The notes: a model not told the origin generated them from the letters alone. 64,000 bases of DNA from Desulfocarbo indianensis (GCA_001184205.1 LBMP01000001.1:834001-898000); one strand, 5' to 3'; shown: positions 54,382-63,728, counted from the stretch's first letter. Numbers and translations: made by a program.

Positions 54382-54611
54382 TAACCCGGATATTTCCTAT
54401 GAGGGTTGGGTGGTCATGGCGGATTGGTCGATCATGGTGGGCTGATTTAAAAACGAGCCTCATATTCAAAGATCGCTATTTGTCACCCCAACCGGCGCAG
54501 CCAGTTGGCCGCCGCCAAGGCGACCGGCAAGCCAAGGAGGCAGGTGTAGTTGTTACTACAGCGACGACTTGGCGCGGCCGGACACCCGGCCTTCATGAAA
54601 TATGCGGGTTA
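54382..54611 (+). repeat. MITE-like element, full copy A
   Basis: 230 bp bounded by TA at both ends. Terminal inverted repeats: left TAACCCGGATATTTCCTATG, right (reverse complement) TAACCCGCATATTTCATGA. The core is about the same as copy B (45681-45908, opposite orientation). TA boundaries fit a Tc1/mariner or IS630-type mobilisation (inference). No coding frame. Confidence 0.85.
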
Positions 54612-54673
54612 AGGCTTGTTTAAAAAGCCGGGCCCCGGCCCGGGGCTCCGGCCTTGGCGGGCCCGGCGGGGCT

Positions 54674-55150
54674 TTATTTCTTTTTTCCCTGGTAGGCGTG
54701 CTGGAACTGGTGGACCAGGTCCTTCAGCTTCTTCACCACCTCCAGGTCGATGCCCTGTTTGGCCTTCATGGCGTAAACCGAAAGATGGTGCAGCAGCTCG
54801 AGCTTGTCCAGATAGGCCTGGTAGGCGGGGTCGCCCTTGGCCACCGGCTTCACCCGCTGGGTGAGGAAATACTGCCAAACCGTGTCCTGCAACTTGGTGG
54901 CGTGGATTTCCTTGGTGTTTATCCAGCGCACCAGCTGGTTGTAGTTGATCTTGGCGGCGGCGCTCAGTTCCGCGATTTGCTTCATGGCTTTTTCGATGGT
55001 GGCTATATCCTCCTGCATGTCGCCGAAGCGGTTATCGTCGCCGTAAATGCCGCAGGGCACCTCGCAGTGGGCGAAAGCGCCCAAAGGGGCGGCCAACAGG
55101 GCGGCCAGAGCCAAGACCAGCGCCGGCATCAGGGCTTTGCTTTTTGGCAT
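54674..55150 (-). CDS. sodN: Exported nickel superoxide dismutase
   Basis: 158 residues. A Sec signal peptide (about 1-27, ending AFA) is followed immediately by HCEVPCGIYGDD. This is the nickel hook HCxxPCGxY, where the N-terminal His, two Cys and backbone nitrogen hold nickel. Cleavage at AFA-H would expose the His needed for function. The rest is the helical bundle of NiSOD (NYNQLVRWINTKEIHA, then LHHLSVYAMKAKQG). It disproportionates superoxide outside the cytoplasm. AGGAG lies 9 bases before the ATG. No SodX-type peptidase gene is adjacent; the signal peptidase can replace it. Confidence 0.93.
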   Translation of the reverse strand: MPKSKALMPALVLALAALLAAPLGAFAHCEVPCGIYGDDNRFGDMQEDIATIEKAMKQIAELSAAAKINYNQLVRWINTKEIHATKLQDTVWQYFLTQRVKPVAKGDPAYQAYLDKLELLHHLSVYAMKAKQGIDLEVVKKLKDLVHQFQHAYQGKKK

Positions 55151-55420
55151 GTCTTTTTTCTCCTTGAAAGGGTTGGTGGCGTTGGGGGGTGAAATATAGG
55201 TCTTATTATTAATAATGAGACCCAGATACCTGATAGGCAATTGGCCGGCGAGATTTTTCCGTTTTCCCTCTGCCGGCCGCGGCGGCGGGCTAATTTGCGC
55301 TTTCGCGCTTCGGCCTACTTGTGTAAGCTGTAAAGAAAACGGTGAACCGCGATATGACCAGGCGATCGTTAAAGAAGCCGTCAGGGTCGCGCATTGCGCA
55401 TCATCAGGAGAAGGAACGCC

Positions 55421-55774
55421 ATGGCTTTGGACTCGGGCGGCCAAGTGGACCGCCAGGCGCTCATGGCCAAATTCGGAAACGACAGGCAACTGCTGGCCGA
55501 ACTGGTGGAGGCCCTCTGGGAGGAGATGCCCCGCCGCCTTAGCAGCTTGGAAGAGGCTCTGGCCAGCGGCGACGCCAAGGCTCTTTTTCAGGCCGCCCAC
55601 GCCATAAAGGGAGCGGTCAGCAATTTCGAGGCCCAGAGCGCCACCCAAGCCGCCTTCCATCTGGAAACCCTGGGCAGGGAGGAGCGCCTCAGCGACGCCC
55701 CCTCGGCCCTTCTGGTCCTGAAAAGGCAACTGGACTATCTGGTGGAAGACCTGCAAGGCCTGCTGGAAGGTTGA
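55421..55774 (+). CDS. Hpt domain protein (histidine phosphotransferase)
   Basis: 117 residues, one helical bundle. The phosphorylated-His motif is AAHAIKGAVSNF (about 62-73, the AHxLKGxxxxx motif). It would relay phosphate between a sensor kinase and a response regulator; neither is adjacent. AAGGA precedes the ATG. Confidence 0.8.
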   Translation: MALDSGGQVDRQALMAKFGNDRQLLAELVEALWEEMPRRLSSLEEALASGDAKALFQAAHAIKGAVSNFEAQSATQAAFHLETLGREERLSDAPSALLVLKRQLDYLVEDLQGLLEG

Positions 55775-55836
55775 GGCGCGGACCGCGCCGGGCCTTAATG
55801 CTTCCGGCCCGGCCGCTTCATCGAATATTAAACGGC

Positions 55837-55872
55837 CCCGGCCAGGCGAGCCCGCCCGGCCGGGTCTCTTTT
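55837..55872 (+). terminator. Rho-independent terminator after the Hpt gene
   Basis: Stem CCCGGCC / GGCCGGG with a 14-base loop that can pair further, followed by TCTCTTTT. It lies about 60 bases after the Hpt stop and directly before the end of the convergent PPOX gene. Confidence 0.65.
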
Positions 55873-55874
55873 AA

Positions 55875-56297
55875 TCAGGCTTCCCACACCTGGGGCTCCA
55901 CGCTGCCCATGTCCATGAACTCGATGCGGTAGGGCGTGATTTCCACCACGGCCAGGTTGGGGTCGTCCGGCCCCTGGAAATAGGCTTTGAGCCGGTCGAA
56001 CCACACCTTTTCCCGGCTGGCCTGGTCGGTCTTGATTTGGGCCTTGCCCTGCACCTGGATATAGGACTGGGCGGTCATGGGGTCGGTAACGCCCAGGGTG
56101 AGGTGCACCTCGGGGTTTTGCTTGACCTGGGCCACCTTGCGCGAGGCGATGAAGGTGGCGAAACGGATGACCAGATCCTGGTCGGCCAGGGGGGTGACAT
56201 AGCGCACCCAGGGCTTGCCGTCCTCGGTGAGGGTGGCGAAGGAGGCCAGGTTGGGGGTGTTCATCTTGGCCAGTATCTTGGCTTTAAGCTCGGACAT
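55875..56297 (-). CDS. Pyridoxamine 5'-phosphate oxidase-like flavin-binding protein
   Basis: 140 residues with the split beta-barrel of the PNPOx-like family (FATLTEDGKPWVRYVTPLAD, then NPEVHLTLGVTD and AQSYIQVQGKAQI). Small members of this family bind FMN, F420 or heme, and often do not make pyridoxal phosphate. ATG at 56297 follows AGGAG. Confidence 0.85.
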   Translation of the reverse strand: MSELKAKILAKMNTPNLASFATLTEDGKPWVRYVTPLADQDLVIRFATFIASRKVAQVKQNPEVHLTLGVTDPMTAQSYIQVQGKAQIKTDQASREKVWFDRLKAYFQGPDDPNLAVVEITPYRIEFMDMGSVEPQVWEA

Positions 56298-56418
56298 GGG
56301 GGCCAGCTCCTTTTCTGTTGCGGCCAATGGTTTTGGGGGCCGGGGCCTCGAGGGCCGCGGCGTTATCGATTCTCGGCCCGCCCGGCCTGGCAAAACCCAA
56401 GCGCCGGGCGGGGCGGAC

Positions 56419-57030
56419 TCAGGCCGGGGACGGTGGGCGCAGGCTTTCCAGCCAGGCGTGCAGCTCCTTGTCCACCATGGCCAGCACTTCCCCCCGCTGC
56501 GCCGCCTTGGCCAGGCCCCGGCCGCCGGTCAGGGCGCCCGTGAAAAAGGCCGCCGCGCTCTCCGGGTCCGCCTCCGGTTTCACCATGCCCGCCTTTTGCC
56601 CCCGCTCCAAGGCCCGGGCCACCCCGGCCCGCCATTGATAGTAGATGTTGGCCACCTTGGCGCGAAAGGCCTGGTCCATGGGCGACATTTCCTGGGCCAG
56701 ATTGTTGAGCGGGCAGCCGAACTCGATGTCCTCTTCGTCGAGGCCGGCCCTGATCGCCGCCAGGGCCCCTTGCAGCGCCCGGAGGGGGTCCGGGGAATCC
56801 GCCAGGGGTTGCAGCCACATGCGTTCCATTTGCTCGCCGATGGCCTCCAGCACGGCCAGGCCCAGGGCCTTTTTGTTGGGGAAATGGTGATAGAGCGCCC
56901 CCCGGGTGAGCCCGGTTTCGGCCAATATGTCGGCCAGGCTGGCCGCCCGGTAGCCCCGGCGGTGAATCTGGCGCATGGCCGCCTCCAATATGGTCTGGCG
57001 GGTCCGCTCCGGGTCTCGTTGCTGCAACAT
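56419..57030 (-). CDS. TetR family transcriptional regulator (autorepressor)
   Basis: 203 residues. N-terminal helix-turn-helix RTRQTILEAAMRQIHRRG, then LADILAETGLTRGALYHHF (about 10-50). The C-terminal domain has GCPLNNLAQEMS and a Trp/Arg-rich tail, as in the AcrR/TetR C-domain for hydrophobic ligands. ATG at 57030 overlaps a palindromic operator, so autoregulation is likely. Confidence 0.88.
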   Translation of the reverse strand: MLQQRDPERTRQTILEAAMRQIHRRGYRAASLADILAETGLTRGALYHHFPNKKALGLAVLEAIGEQMERMWLQPLADSPDPLRALQGALAAIRAGLDEEDIEFGCPLNNLAQEMSPMDQAFRAKVANIYYQWRAGVARALERGQKAGMVKPEADPESAAAFFTGALTGGRGLAKAAQRGEVLAMVDKELHAWLESLRPPSPA

Positions 57031-57043
57031 ACCGACCAGTATG
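57028..57043. promoter_or_regulatory. TetR operator-like palindrome
   Basis: CATAC-N6-GTATG is a perfect inverted repeat overlapping the start codon of the TetR gene. ATGCATG and AACAT/ATGTT continue the symmetry nearby. Typical for a dimeric TetR repressor. Confidence 0.6.
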
Positions 57044-57320
57044 CATGTTATGAGATAGAAGTCAAGGGCTACTTGGCCGCCGGGAGCCGTTGGCATAATA
57101 GTTAATTATATCAAGTGATAATCCCGAGACGCCGCCGCATGGCGAATCCCTGACGCCGAGAACATAAAACCGTGGGCGCATGTAAAGTAATTGCTCGAAG
57201 TGGGAGGGGCGCTGGTCGCCGGGCGGTTGGCATCGTGGTATGGCCGCTGGAGGAAAAATCGCGCCTCCGGCCAGGAACGGCCCCGGTCAAGGCCCTCGGC
57301 GCTTGGCCGCCGGCTGTTCC
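57044..57320. other. Intergenic region
   Basis: 277 bases between the minus-strand TetR and AtpZ genes. 57095-57125 is AT-rich. No gene or terminator is clear; part of it is the promoter region for the TetR gene. Confidence 0.35.
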
Positions 57321-57572
57321 TTAATCTTCCTTTTTAGTCCGCTTGCGGCCTTTTTCCTGATCCAGCTCCATTATCTGGCGGTAGACCGTGTAGCCCCCGC
57401 CCGCGATGCCCAGGATTATGAATATGGCGATGAACACGCCCTTGGTTCCCAGCCAGCGGTCCAGCCAGTAGCCGATGGCAAAGCAAAAGAGCAGGGATCC
57501 CGCGAAGGTAAGCCCGACTTGCATTACCAGGGCCAAATGATCCCATACGGCTCGCGGCGGCTTTTCCAGCAT
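57321..57572 (-). CDS. AtpZ/AtpI-family membrane protein
   Basis: 83 residues with two transmembrane helices (about 13-37 and 45-65) and a charged tail (KGRKRTKKED). Family signature GYWLDRWLGTKG is in the first loop. AtpZ/AtpI help assemble the F-ATPase c-ring or carry magnesium and calcium. No ATP synthase genes are nearby, so it is an orphan here. GAGGG precedes the ATG. Confidence 0.75.
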   Translation of the reverse strand: MLEKPPRAVWDHLALVMQVGLTFAGSLLFCFAIGYWLDRWLGTKGVFIAIFIILGIAGGGYTVYRQIMELDQEKGRKRTKKED

Positions 57573-57882
57573 GGTCCCTCGCCTGGGTCTGGTTGATGGA
57601 GGGCTTTGGGCCTGGCTCCCGCGCCGGCTTCAAGCCCTTATCTTCCCTCTACGCTGGGGGGCTTGGCCTGTCAAGCCCAAAGCCGGCCGCGTCAGGCCCG
57701 GCCCAAAGCCGGGCGGGGCGCATTGTTCTTGCCGGGCCCCGAAATCTTGTGTTAGGTATAGGTCATCGTGAACTTGGGAAAAGGTGCGGCTTCGCGCCGC
57801 CCGCCATCCTGGGGAAACGCCCTGGGGGGCGGCGTTGTTTGAACAGCTTGAGCATTGCCCCCAACTTGAGGAGGAAAAGAGT
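57573..57882. other. Divergent intergenic region
   Basis: 310 bases between AtpZ and dodecin. A TTG...TATAGG-like pair near 57728-57763 could be a weak promoter for dodecin; a hairpin GCGGC/GCCGC near 57785 follows. No gene is visible. Confidence 0.35.
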
Positions 57883-58095
57883 ATGTCGGAGAAACGCGTA
57901 GCCCGGGTGACGGACATCATCGCCGCCTCGCCGGTTGGTTTTGATGACGCCATAAAGGTCGGTTTCGAAAGGGCCACCCGCACCCTGCGGGGCATCACCG
58001 GCATGAAGGTCCTCGAGCAGCGCATCGCCGTGGACGACAGCCAGATCGCCGAGTACCGGGTCAGGCTGGAGGTCATTTTCGTTCTGGAGAACTAA
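57883..58095 (+). CDS. Dodecin family flavin-binding protein
   Basis: 70 residues, the usual size. Dodecins form hollow dodecamers that store flavin. The family pattern is complete: DIIAASPVGFDDAIKVGFER, then TLRGITGMKVLEQR and EYRVRLEVIFVLE. GAGGAGG lies before the ATG. Confidence 0.93.
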   Translation: MSEKRVARVTDIIAASPVGFDDAIKVGFERATRTLRGITGMKVLEQRIAVDDSQIAEYRVRLEVIFVLEN

Positions 58096-58146
58096 AGGCA
58101 AAGCCTTACCGCCAAAAACGCGCCTTTTGCGGGCGGGGCCTCTCTT

Positions 58147-59025
58147 ATGGCGGAGGCCCCGCGCTTTTGGATGCCTGGCATGCCGCGCGCGCCCTATGAC
58201 CAGCTTTTCATCTACGAACTGACCGGCGACGCCCGCGCGCAGGCCGCGCGCCTGGCGGGCGGGGAGGCCGGCTATCTGGGCCTGTGGCTGGAAGACGGCA
58301 CCAGCTTCCTGTTCTTTTCCGCCCCGGCCGAGCAAGCGGTGGCCGGGCTCTTGGCCGCCGGCGGCGGCCTGAGCCTCAGGGAGCGCCACCAGCTCAGCTA
58401 TGAGCAATGGCAGGGCGGCCTGGCCCTGGAGCCGGTGCACCTGGACGGCCTCAGCGTGGCCCCGGCCTGGGCCGATGACGGCGAGCTGCCCCCGCCGGCC
58501 GGGCAGCCCCTCTTGCGCCTGGACCCTGGGGTGGTTTTCGGCAACGGCCTGCACCCCACCACCCGCCACTGCCTGGAGCTTCTGCTGGAGAGGGCCGGGC
58601 GCGGGCCCCTGGGCCGGGTCATGGATTTGGGCTGCGGCACCGGCATTCTGGCCTGCGCCGCCGCGCTTCTGGGCGCGGGCTCGGTGCTGGCCGTGGATTT
58701 GAATCCCTTATGCGTGGAAACCACCCGCAAGAACGCCGCCCTCAACCGGCTGGATTTCCCGGTGGCCGAGGGCCCGGCCCAGGAATTCATCATGCGTCCG
58801 GCCGAGCTGGTTCTGGCCAACATGCACTGGGACGCGCTCCAGGGCACCCTGGCCGATCCCGCCGCGCTTGAGGGCAAGAACGACCTGATTATCAGCGGAG
58901 TTACCCGCGGCCACCTGGGGGCGCTACGGGCCAGATTGGTGGAATTGGGATATAATGAAATTTCTTCCCGCCAAGCCGAGTCCACTTGGTTTTCCCTGTG
59001 GGCGGGGCGCGCCGGCGAAAAATGA
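58147..59025 (+). CDS. prmA: Ribosomal protein L11 methyltransferase-like (PrmA)
   Basis: 292 residues. The C-terminal SAM domain contains GLHPTTRHCLELLL, VMDLGCGTGILACAAAL and VLAVDLNPLCVETTRKN, the usual PrmA series. The later catalytic motif reads LVLANMHWD where typical PrmA has N(I/L)xA, so its substrate may differ. The N-terminal substrate domain is short. It lies 50 bases after dodecin. Confidence 0.8.
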   Translation: MAEAPRFWMPGMPRAPYDQLFIYELTGDARAQAARLAGGEAGYLGLWLEDGTSFLFFSAPAEQAVAGLLAAGGGLSLRERHQLSYEQWQGGLALEPVHLDGLSVAPAWADDGELPPPAGQPLLRLDPGVVFGNGLHPTTRHCLELLLERAGRGPLGRVMDLGCGTGILACAAALLGAGSVLAVDLNPLCVETTRKNAALNRLDFPVAEGPAQEFIMRPAELVLANMHWDALQGTLADPAALEGKNDLIISGVTRGHLGALRARLVELGYNEISSRQAESTWFSLWAGRAGEK

Positions 59026-59080
59026 ACGATATTCAGCCGGGAGGGCCAGACCCGGCCGGAACAGCTTGGGGTAAAGCGCG

Positions 59081-60481
59081 ATGCAGACATTGCTGGATAA
59101 AATATGGGAGGCGCACGTGGTGCGCCGCGAGGCCGGCCGGCCCGATCTTCTCTACGTGGACCGCCATCTGGTGCACGAGGTGACCTCGCCCCAGGCCTTC
59201 GAGGGCCTGCGCCGGGCGGGCCGCCAGGTGCGCCGGCCGGATCTCACCTTCGCGGTGATGGATCACAACATCCCCACCAAGAATCGCGAGCTGCCCATCG
59301 CCGATCCCGTCGCCGCGGCCCAGGTGGAGGCCCTGGTCAAGAACTGCGCCCAGTTCGGCGTATCGCTTCTGGACATGAAGGACCCCCGCCAGGGGGTGGT
59401 GCACGTGGCCCTGCCCGAGCAGGGCATTGTCCTGCCGGGCCAGACCGTGTTCTGCGGCGACAGCCACACGGCCACCCACGGGGCCTTCGGGGCCCTGGCC
59501 TTCGGCATCGGCACCAGCGAGGTGGAGCACATTCTGGCCACCCAGACCCTGCCCCAGAAAAAGCCCCGCACCCTGGCGGTGCGGGTGGAGGGCGACTTGC
59601 CGCCCTGGGTGGGGGCCAAGGACCTGGTGCTCCACATCATCGGAGCCCTGGGCGTGGCCGGCGGCACCGGGCACGCCATCGAATACCTGGGCCGGGCGGT
59701 GGCGGCGCTTTCCATGGAAAGCCGCATGACGCTGTGCAACATGTCGGTGGAATGCGGGGCCAAGGCCGGCCTGGTGGCCCCGGACCAGACCACTTTCGAC
59801 TACCTTAAGGGCAGGCCCCTGGCCCCCCAAGGCGCGGACTGGGAGGCGGCCCTGGCCTACTGGCGCACCCTGCGAAGCGACGCCGGCGCGCGCTACGATA
59901 AAGAAATCACCATAAACGCGGCCGAGATCGCCCCCCAGGTCACCTGGGGCACCAATCCCGGCCAGGTGGCGGCCATAAACGGCCAGGTGCCCGACCCGGC
60001 CGGCATGCGGGACGAGACCAGCCGCAAGGCCGCCCAAAAGGCCTTGGACTACATGGGCCTGAAGCCCGGCGCGGCCATCAGCGGCATAGCCATAGATTAC
60101 GTGTTCATCGGCTCCTGCACCAACGGCCGCCTGGAAGACCTGCGCCAGGCCGCGGCGGTGCTGAAAGGCCGCCGGGCCGCCTCCAGCGTAAAAGGCATCG
60201 TGGTGCCCGGCTCGGGCCTGGTGAAGGCCCAGGCCGAGGCCGAGGGGCTGGACAAGATTTTCACGGCGGCGGGGCTGGAATGGCGCGAGCCGGGCTGCTC
60301 CATGTGCCTGGCCATGAACGACGATCAGTTGGGGGCCGGCCTGCGCTGCGCCTCCACCAGCAACCGCAATTTCGAGGACCGCCAGGGACGCGGCGGCCTC
60401 ACCCATCTGGTGAGCCCGGCCATGGCCGCCGCCGCCGCCGTGGCCGGCCGTTTCGCCGACGTGCGCGAACTGATGGGATGA
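59081..60481 (+). CDS. leuC: 3-isopropylmalate dehydratase, large subunit
   Basis: 466 residues, the standard bacterial length. The aconitase-type Fe-S ligands are visible ([14 protein letters not shown] with Cys, CSMCLAMN with two Cys). [22 protein letters not shown] is the family signature. It isomerises 2- and 3-isopropylmalate with LeuD in leucine synthesis. First gene of a leucine-type cluster. Confidence 0.93.
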   Translation: MQTLLDKIWEAHVVRREAGRPDLLYVDRHLVHEVTSPQAFEGLRRAGRQVRRPDLTFAVMDHNIPTKNRELPIADPVAAAQVEALVKNCAQFGVSLLDMKDPRQGVVHVALPEQGIVLPGQTVFCGDSHTATHGAFGALAFGIGTSEVEHILATQTLPQKKPRTLAVRVEGDLPPWVGAKDLVLHIIGALGVAGGTGHAIEYLGRAVAALSMESRMTLCNMSVECGAKAGLVAPDQTTFDYLKGRPLAPQGADWEAALAYWRTLRSDAGARYDKEITINAAEIAPQVTWGTNPGQVAAINGQVPDPAGMRDETSRKAAQKALDYMGLKPGAAISGIAIDYVFIGSCTNGRLEDLRQAAAVLKGRRAASSVKGIVVPGSGLVKAQAEAEGLDKIFTAAGLEWREPGCSMCLAMNDDQLGAGLRCASTSNRNFEDRQGRGGLTHLVSPAMAAAAAVAGRFADVRELMG

Positions 60482-60544
60482 TTGGGCATCGGGGCCCCCT
60501 GGGGGCCCGCTGAATAAACCACATGGAAGGGAGGGTTCCCCGGC

Positions 60545-61477
60545 GTGAATATCTATGTCTCCGGTTCCTTGGCTTACGACCGCATAATGGAATTTCCCGG
60601 CAGGTTCGCCGACCACATATTGCCCGAGAAGATTCATATCCTGAACGTGTCCCTGGAAGTCAACGGCTTGCAGGAAAACTTCGGCGGCACCGCGGGAAAC
60701 ATAGCCTACAGCCTGGCCCTCATGGGTGAGCGGTCCACCATCCTGGCCACCGCCGGCTGCGATTTCGAGCGCTACCGCACCTGGCTGGAGCAGCACAACA
60801 TCGCCACCGACGGCATAGAGGAGCTGCCCCAGGAGTTCACCGCCGGGGCCTACATCACCACCGACAAGGACAACAACCAGTTCACCGGCTTCAACCCTGG
60901 AGCCATGAAGCACGCCTCCTCCTACAATCTGGACGGCAGCCGTCCCGAAGACGCCATCGCCATCGTGGCGCCGGGCAACGTCAAGGACATGCTGGCCTAT
61001 CCCCGCGCCTACAAGGAGCGGGGCATCCGCTACATCTGCGACCCCGGCCAGCAGATACCCGTGCTGCCCCCCGAGGGACTGGCCGCCATGATCGACGGAT
61101 CGGCCCTGCTCACCTCCAACGACTACGAGCTGGAGATGATCTGCAAGGCCATCAAAAAGACCAAGGCTGAAATCCTGGAGATGACCGGGGCCGTCATCAC
61201 CACCCTGGGCGAACAGGGCTCGCTGATAAGCCGGCGCGGCCAGGATGACGTGAAGGTGGGCGCGGCCCAGGCCGAGCGGGTCAAGGACCCCACCGGCGCG
61301 GGCGACGCCTACCGGGCCGGGCTCATCAAGGGGCTGATCGAGGGCAAGAGCCTGCCGGAGGCCGCGGCCATGGGCTCGGTGTGCGGCTCCTTCGCCGTGG
61401 AGCACCACGGCACCCAGGCCCACGCCTTCACTATGGAGGAATTCTGGGCGCGCCACCGCGCCGCCTTTGGCGGCTGA
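60545..61477 (+). CDS. PfkB family carbohydrate kinase (adenosine kinase-like)
   Basis: 310 residues. The two PfkB motifs are GGTAGNIAYSLALMG (about 42-56) and DPTGAGDAYRAGL (about 249-261), the latter with catalytic Asp in GAGD. It begins with GTG at 60545 after GGAGGG. The substrate might be a nucleoside or sugar; it is inserted between leuC and leuD, which is unusual for the leucine pathway. Confidence 0.85.
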   Translation: MNIYVSGSLAYDRIMEFPGRFADHILPEKIHILNVSLEVNGLQENFGGTAGNIAYSLALMGERSTILATAGCDFERYRTWLEQHNIATDGIEELPQEFTAGAYITTDKDNNQFTGFNPGAMKHASSYNLDGSRPEDAIAIVAPGNVKDMLAYPRAYKERGIRYICDPGQQIPVLPPEGLAAMIDGSALLTSNDYELEMICKAIKKTKAEILEMTGAVITTLGEQGSLISRRGQDDVKVGAAQAERVKDPTGAGDAYRAGLIKGLIEGKSLPEAAAMGSVCGSFAVEHHGTQAHAFTMEEFWARHRAAFGG

Positions 61478-61501
61478 GGCCTTGCGCGCGCCCCTGGGAG
61501 T

Positions 61502-61867
61502 ATGAGCATGAGCCCCCAAAGCCATGAGCCGCCGCCGAGAGCGGCCGATTGCTCCCGGGGCGGGCCGGCCGAACAGCTGGACAAGGTGCGCGAGTTCTTC
61601 CGCGCGCGCGGCCTCCTGGGCAAGAAGCTGGACCTCAAGGTGGGCGGCCAGACCTACCGCCTGGTCTGCGACGATCGCGCCCTGGCGGTTTTCCGGGTGA
61701 ACGAGCGCAAGGGCCTGCCGCCCGGCAATCCGGGCTGGATGGTCTGCCGGCTGGACCGGGACAGCCTGTTCGAGGAGTGCGCCTCGCCCGGCCTGAACCA
61801 CTGCCAACTGGCCTGCCCCCACACCCTGCGGGATTGGCTGGAATTGGTGGAAAAAGAGTTTTCCTGA
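61502..61867 (+). CDS. Small hypothetical protein in the leuC-leuD cluster
   Basis: 121 residues starting MSMSPQSHEPPPRAAD. The N-terminus is Pro-rich. The second half has a compact alpha/beta pattern (LDLKVGGQTYRLVCDDRALAVF, shown in part) and ends in a helix. GGGAG precedes the ATG. Family not recognised. Confidence 0.55.
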   Translation: MSMSPQSHEPPPRAADCSRGGPAEQLDKVREFFRARGLLGKKLDLKVGGQTYRLVCDDRALAVFRVNERKGLPPGNPGWMVCRLDRDSLFEECASPGLNHCQLACPHTLRDWLELVEKEFS

Positions 61868-62083
61868 GGCCTGGGGGCGGCGGGCGCGGCCGGCGGCCGG
61901 CGACCGGCCGGGGGGCCGCCGCGAAAAAAGGGCGTGATGGGCCGCGCGGCGGGCGGGGGCTGGAACCGGCGGGGGGGCCTGCCGCAACGCGGGGAAGCGG
62001 GCTGGATATAGTTATGCGGGGAGCGGGGCGCGGGCCGCCGGGCGGTTGATCGCCGCCCCTTCCCCCTCCGCAAAGGAGATGGC

Positions 62084-62704
62084 ATGGACAAGCTTATAAA
62101 GTTCACCGGGCTGGCGGTTCCCTTGGACCGTTCCGACGTGGACACGGATCAGATAATACCCAAGGAGTTCTTGAAGCGGGTGGAGCGCGCCGGCTACGGC
62201 GACGATCTGTTCGCCTATTGGCGCTACGACGCCGGCGGCGCGCCGCGCCAGGATTTCGTCCTCAACCAGCCGCGCTACAAGAACGCCCAGGTGCTTTTGG
62301 CCAGGGACAACTTCGGCTGCGGCTCCTCGCGGGAGCACGCGGTGTGGGCCCTGGCGGATTACGGCTTCCGGGTGCTCATCGCGCCCGGTTTCGCCGATAT
62401 TTTCAAAAACAACTGTTACAGCGTGGGAGTCTTGCCGGTGGAGCTGGAAGCGGAGCTGGTGGACGAGTGGTTCAAGCGGGTCTCGGCCGTTGACGGCTAC
62501 CGCATCACCCTCGACCTGCCCGCCCAAACCCTGACCGGCTCGGACGGGTTCGCCTGCACCTTCACGGTGGACCCGGACCGCAAGCGCCGCCTGGTGGAGG
62601 GCCTGGACGAGATCGGCCTCACCCTGCGGCGGGAAGCGGACATCGCGGCCTACGAGGCCGCCCACGCCAAGCCCTGGCAGGCGGCGGCCGCCGCCAAGAT
62701 GTAG
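62084..62704 (+). CDS. leuD: 3-isopropylmalate dehydratase, small subunit
   Basis: 206 residues, bacterial length. [23 protein letters not shown] and [18 protein letters not shown] are the LeuD signatures (parts shown). It completes the isopropylmalate isomerase with LeuC. AAAGGAG precedes the ATG. It is followed closely by the leuB-like gene. Confidence 0.92.
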   Translation: MDKLIKFTGLAVPLDRSDVDTDQIIPKEFLKRVERAGYGDDLFAYWRYDAGGAPRQDFVLNQPRYKNAQVLLARDNFGCGSSREHAVWALADYGFRVLIAPGFADIFKNNCYSVGVLPVELEAELVDEWFKRVSAVDGYRITLDLPAQTLTGSDGFACTFTVDPDRKRRLVEGLDEIGLTLRREADIAAYEAAHAKPWQAAAAAKM

Positions 62705-62716
62705 GAAGGAAACAGC

Positions 62717-63706
62717 ATGACTATGGCAGCTAAGATTGCGGTGATTCCCGGCGACGGCATTGGTTCCGAGGTGACCGAGGCGTGCTTGCAGGTTCTGGAA
62801 GCCTCGGGGGTGGCCCTGGAGTTCCAGAATTATCACGCGGGCGATTATTGCCTGGAGCGTTTCGGCCGGGCCCTGCCCGAGGAGACCCTGGCCGGGGCCC
62901 TGGAGGCCCAGGCCGTTTTGTTCGGCGCGGCCGGGGCATCGGCGGCGGAGGTGATACTGCGGCTGCGGGCCGAATTGGGCACCTACGTGAACTTAAGGCC
63001 GGCCAAGGCTTTCCGGGGAGTGGAATGCCTCTATCCTTCCTGCGACATCATGATCGTGCGCGAGAACACCGAGTGCCTCTACGCGGGCATAGAATCGCGG
63101 CTCACCGCCGACGTGGCCACCGCCACCCGGCTCATCACCAGGGGGGCTTCCCGGCGCATCGCCTTGAGCGCCTTTGAATACGCCCGCCAAAACGGGCGCA
63201 AGAAGGTGACGGCGGTGCACAAGGTCAACGTGCTGCGCAAGACCGACGCCCTGTTCCTGGAATGCTGCCGCGAGGTGGCCAAGGATTATCCCCAGGTGGC
63301 CTACGAAGAGGGCCTGGTGGATTCGGTGGCCATGCGTTTGGTCATGGACCCCTCGGCCTACGACGTCATCGTGACCACCAACCTGTTCGGCGACATCCTG
63401 AGCGATCTGGCCGCCGGCCTTATCGGCGGCCTGGGCCTGTGCCCCAGCGCCAATCTGGGCGATGAGCACGCCCTGTTCGAGCCGGTGCACGGCAGCGCCC
63501 CGGACATCGCGGGCCAGGGCCTGGCCAACCCCTCGGCCTCCATCATGTGCGGGGCCATGCTGCTGCGCCATCTGGGCCACACGGCCCAGGCGGAGAAGAT
63601 AGAAAAGGCCCTGGCCGCGGCCATCGCCGCCAAGGAGGCCACCCCGGATCTGGGCGGCGGCCTGAAGACCATGCAGATGGCCCAGGCCGTGATCGCCCGC
63701 ATGTGA
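62717..63706 (+). CDS. Isopropylmalate/isocitrate dehydrogenase family (LeuB-like)
   Basis: 329 residues, the short type. GDGIGSEVTEACLQVL opens the fold. The substrate motif is VRENTECLYAGIE, which has the VRENTE pattern of isocitrate/homoisocitrate dehydrogenases rather than the VRELTGG of typical LeuB. LFGDILSDLAAGLIGGLGL and EPVHGSAPDIAGQG complete the dehydrogenase. Position after leuD argues for 3-isopropylmalate dehydrogenase in leucine synthesis, the motif for a homoisocitrate-like enzyme; both remain possible. AGGAAGGA precedes the ATG. Confidence 0.8.
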   Translation: MTMAAKIAVIPGDGIGSEVTEACLQVLEASGVALEFQNYHAGDYCLERFGRALPEETLAGALEAQAVLFGAAGASAAEVILRLRAELGTYVNLRPAKAFRGVECLYPSCDIMIVRENTECLYAGIESRLTADVATATRLITRGASRRIALSAFEYARQNGRKKVTAVHKVNVLRKTDALFLECCREVAKDYPQVAYEEGLVDSVAMRLVMDPSAYDVIVTTNLFGDILSDLAAGLIGGLGLCPSANLGDEHALFEPVHGSAPDIAGQGLANPSASIMCGAMLLRHLGHTAQAEKIEKALAAAIAAKEATPDLGGGLKTMQMAQAVIARM

Positions 63707-63728
63707 TTTGGGCTGAATGACGGATCGC

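Noticed and set aside
59033..61987. 984-codon open frame on the minus strand
   Set aside because: It lies opposite leuC and the PfkB gene, both with clear motifs. It has no recognisable domain.
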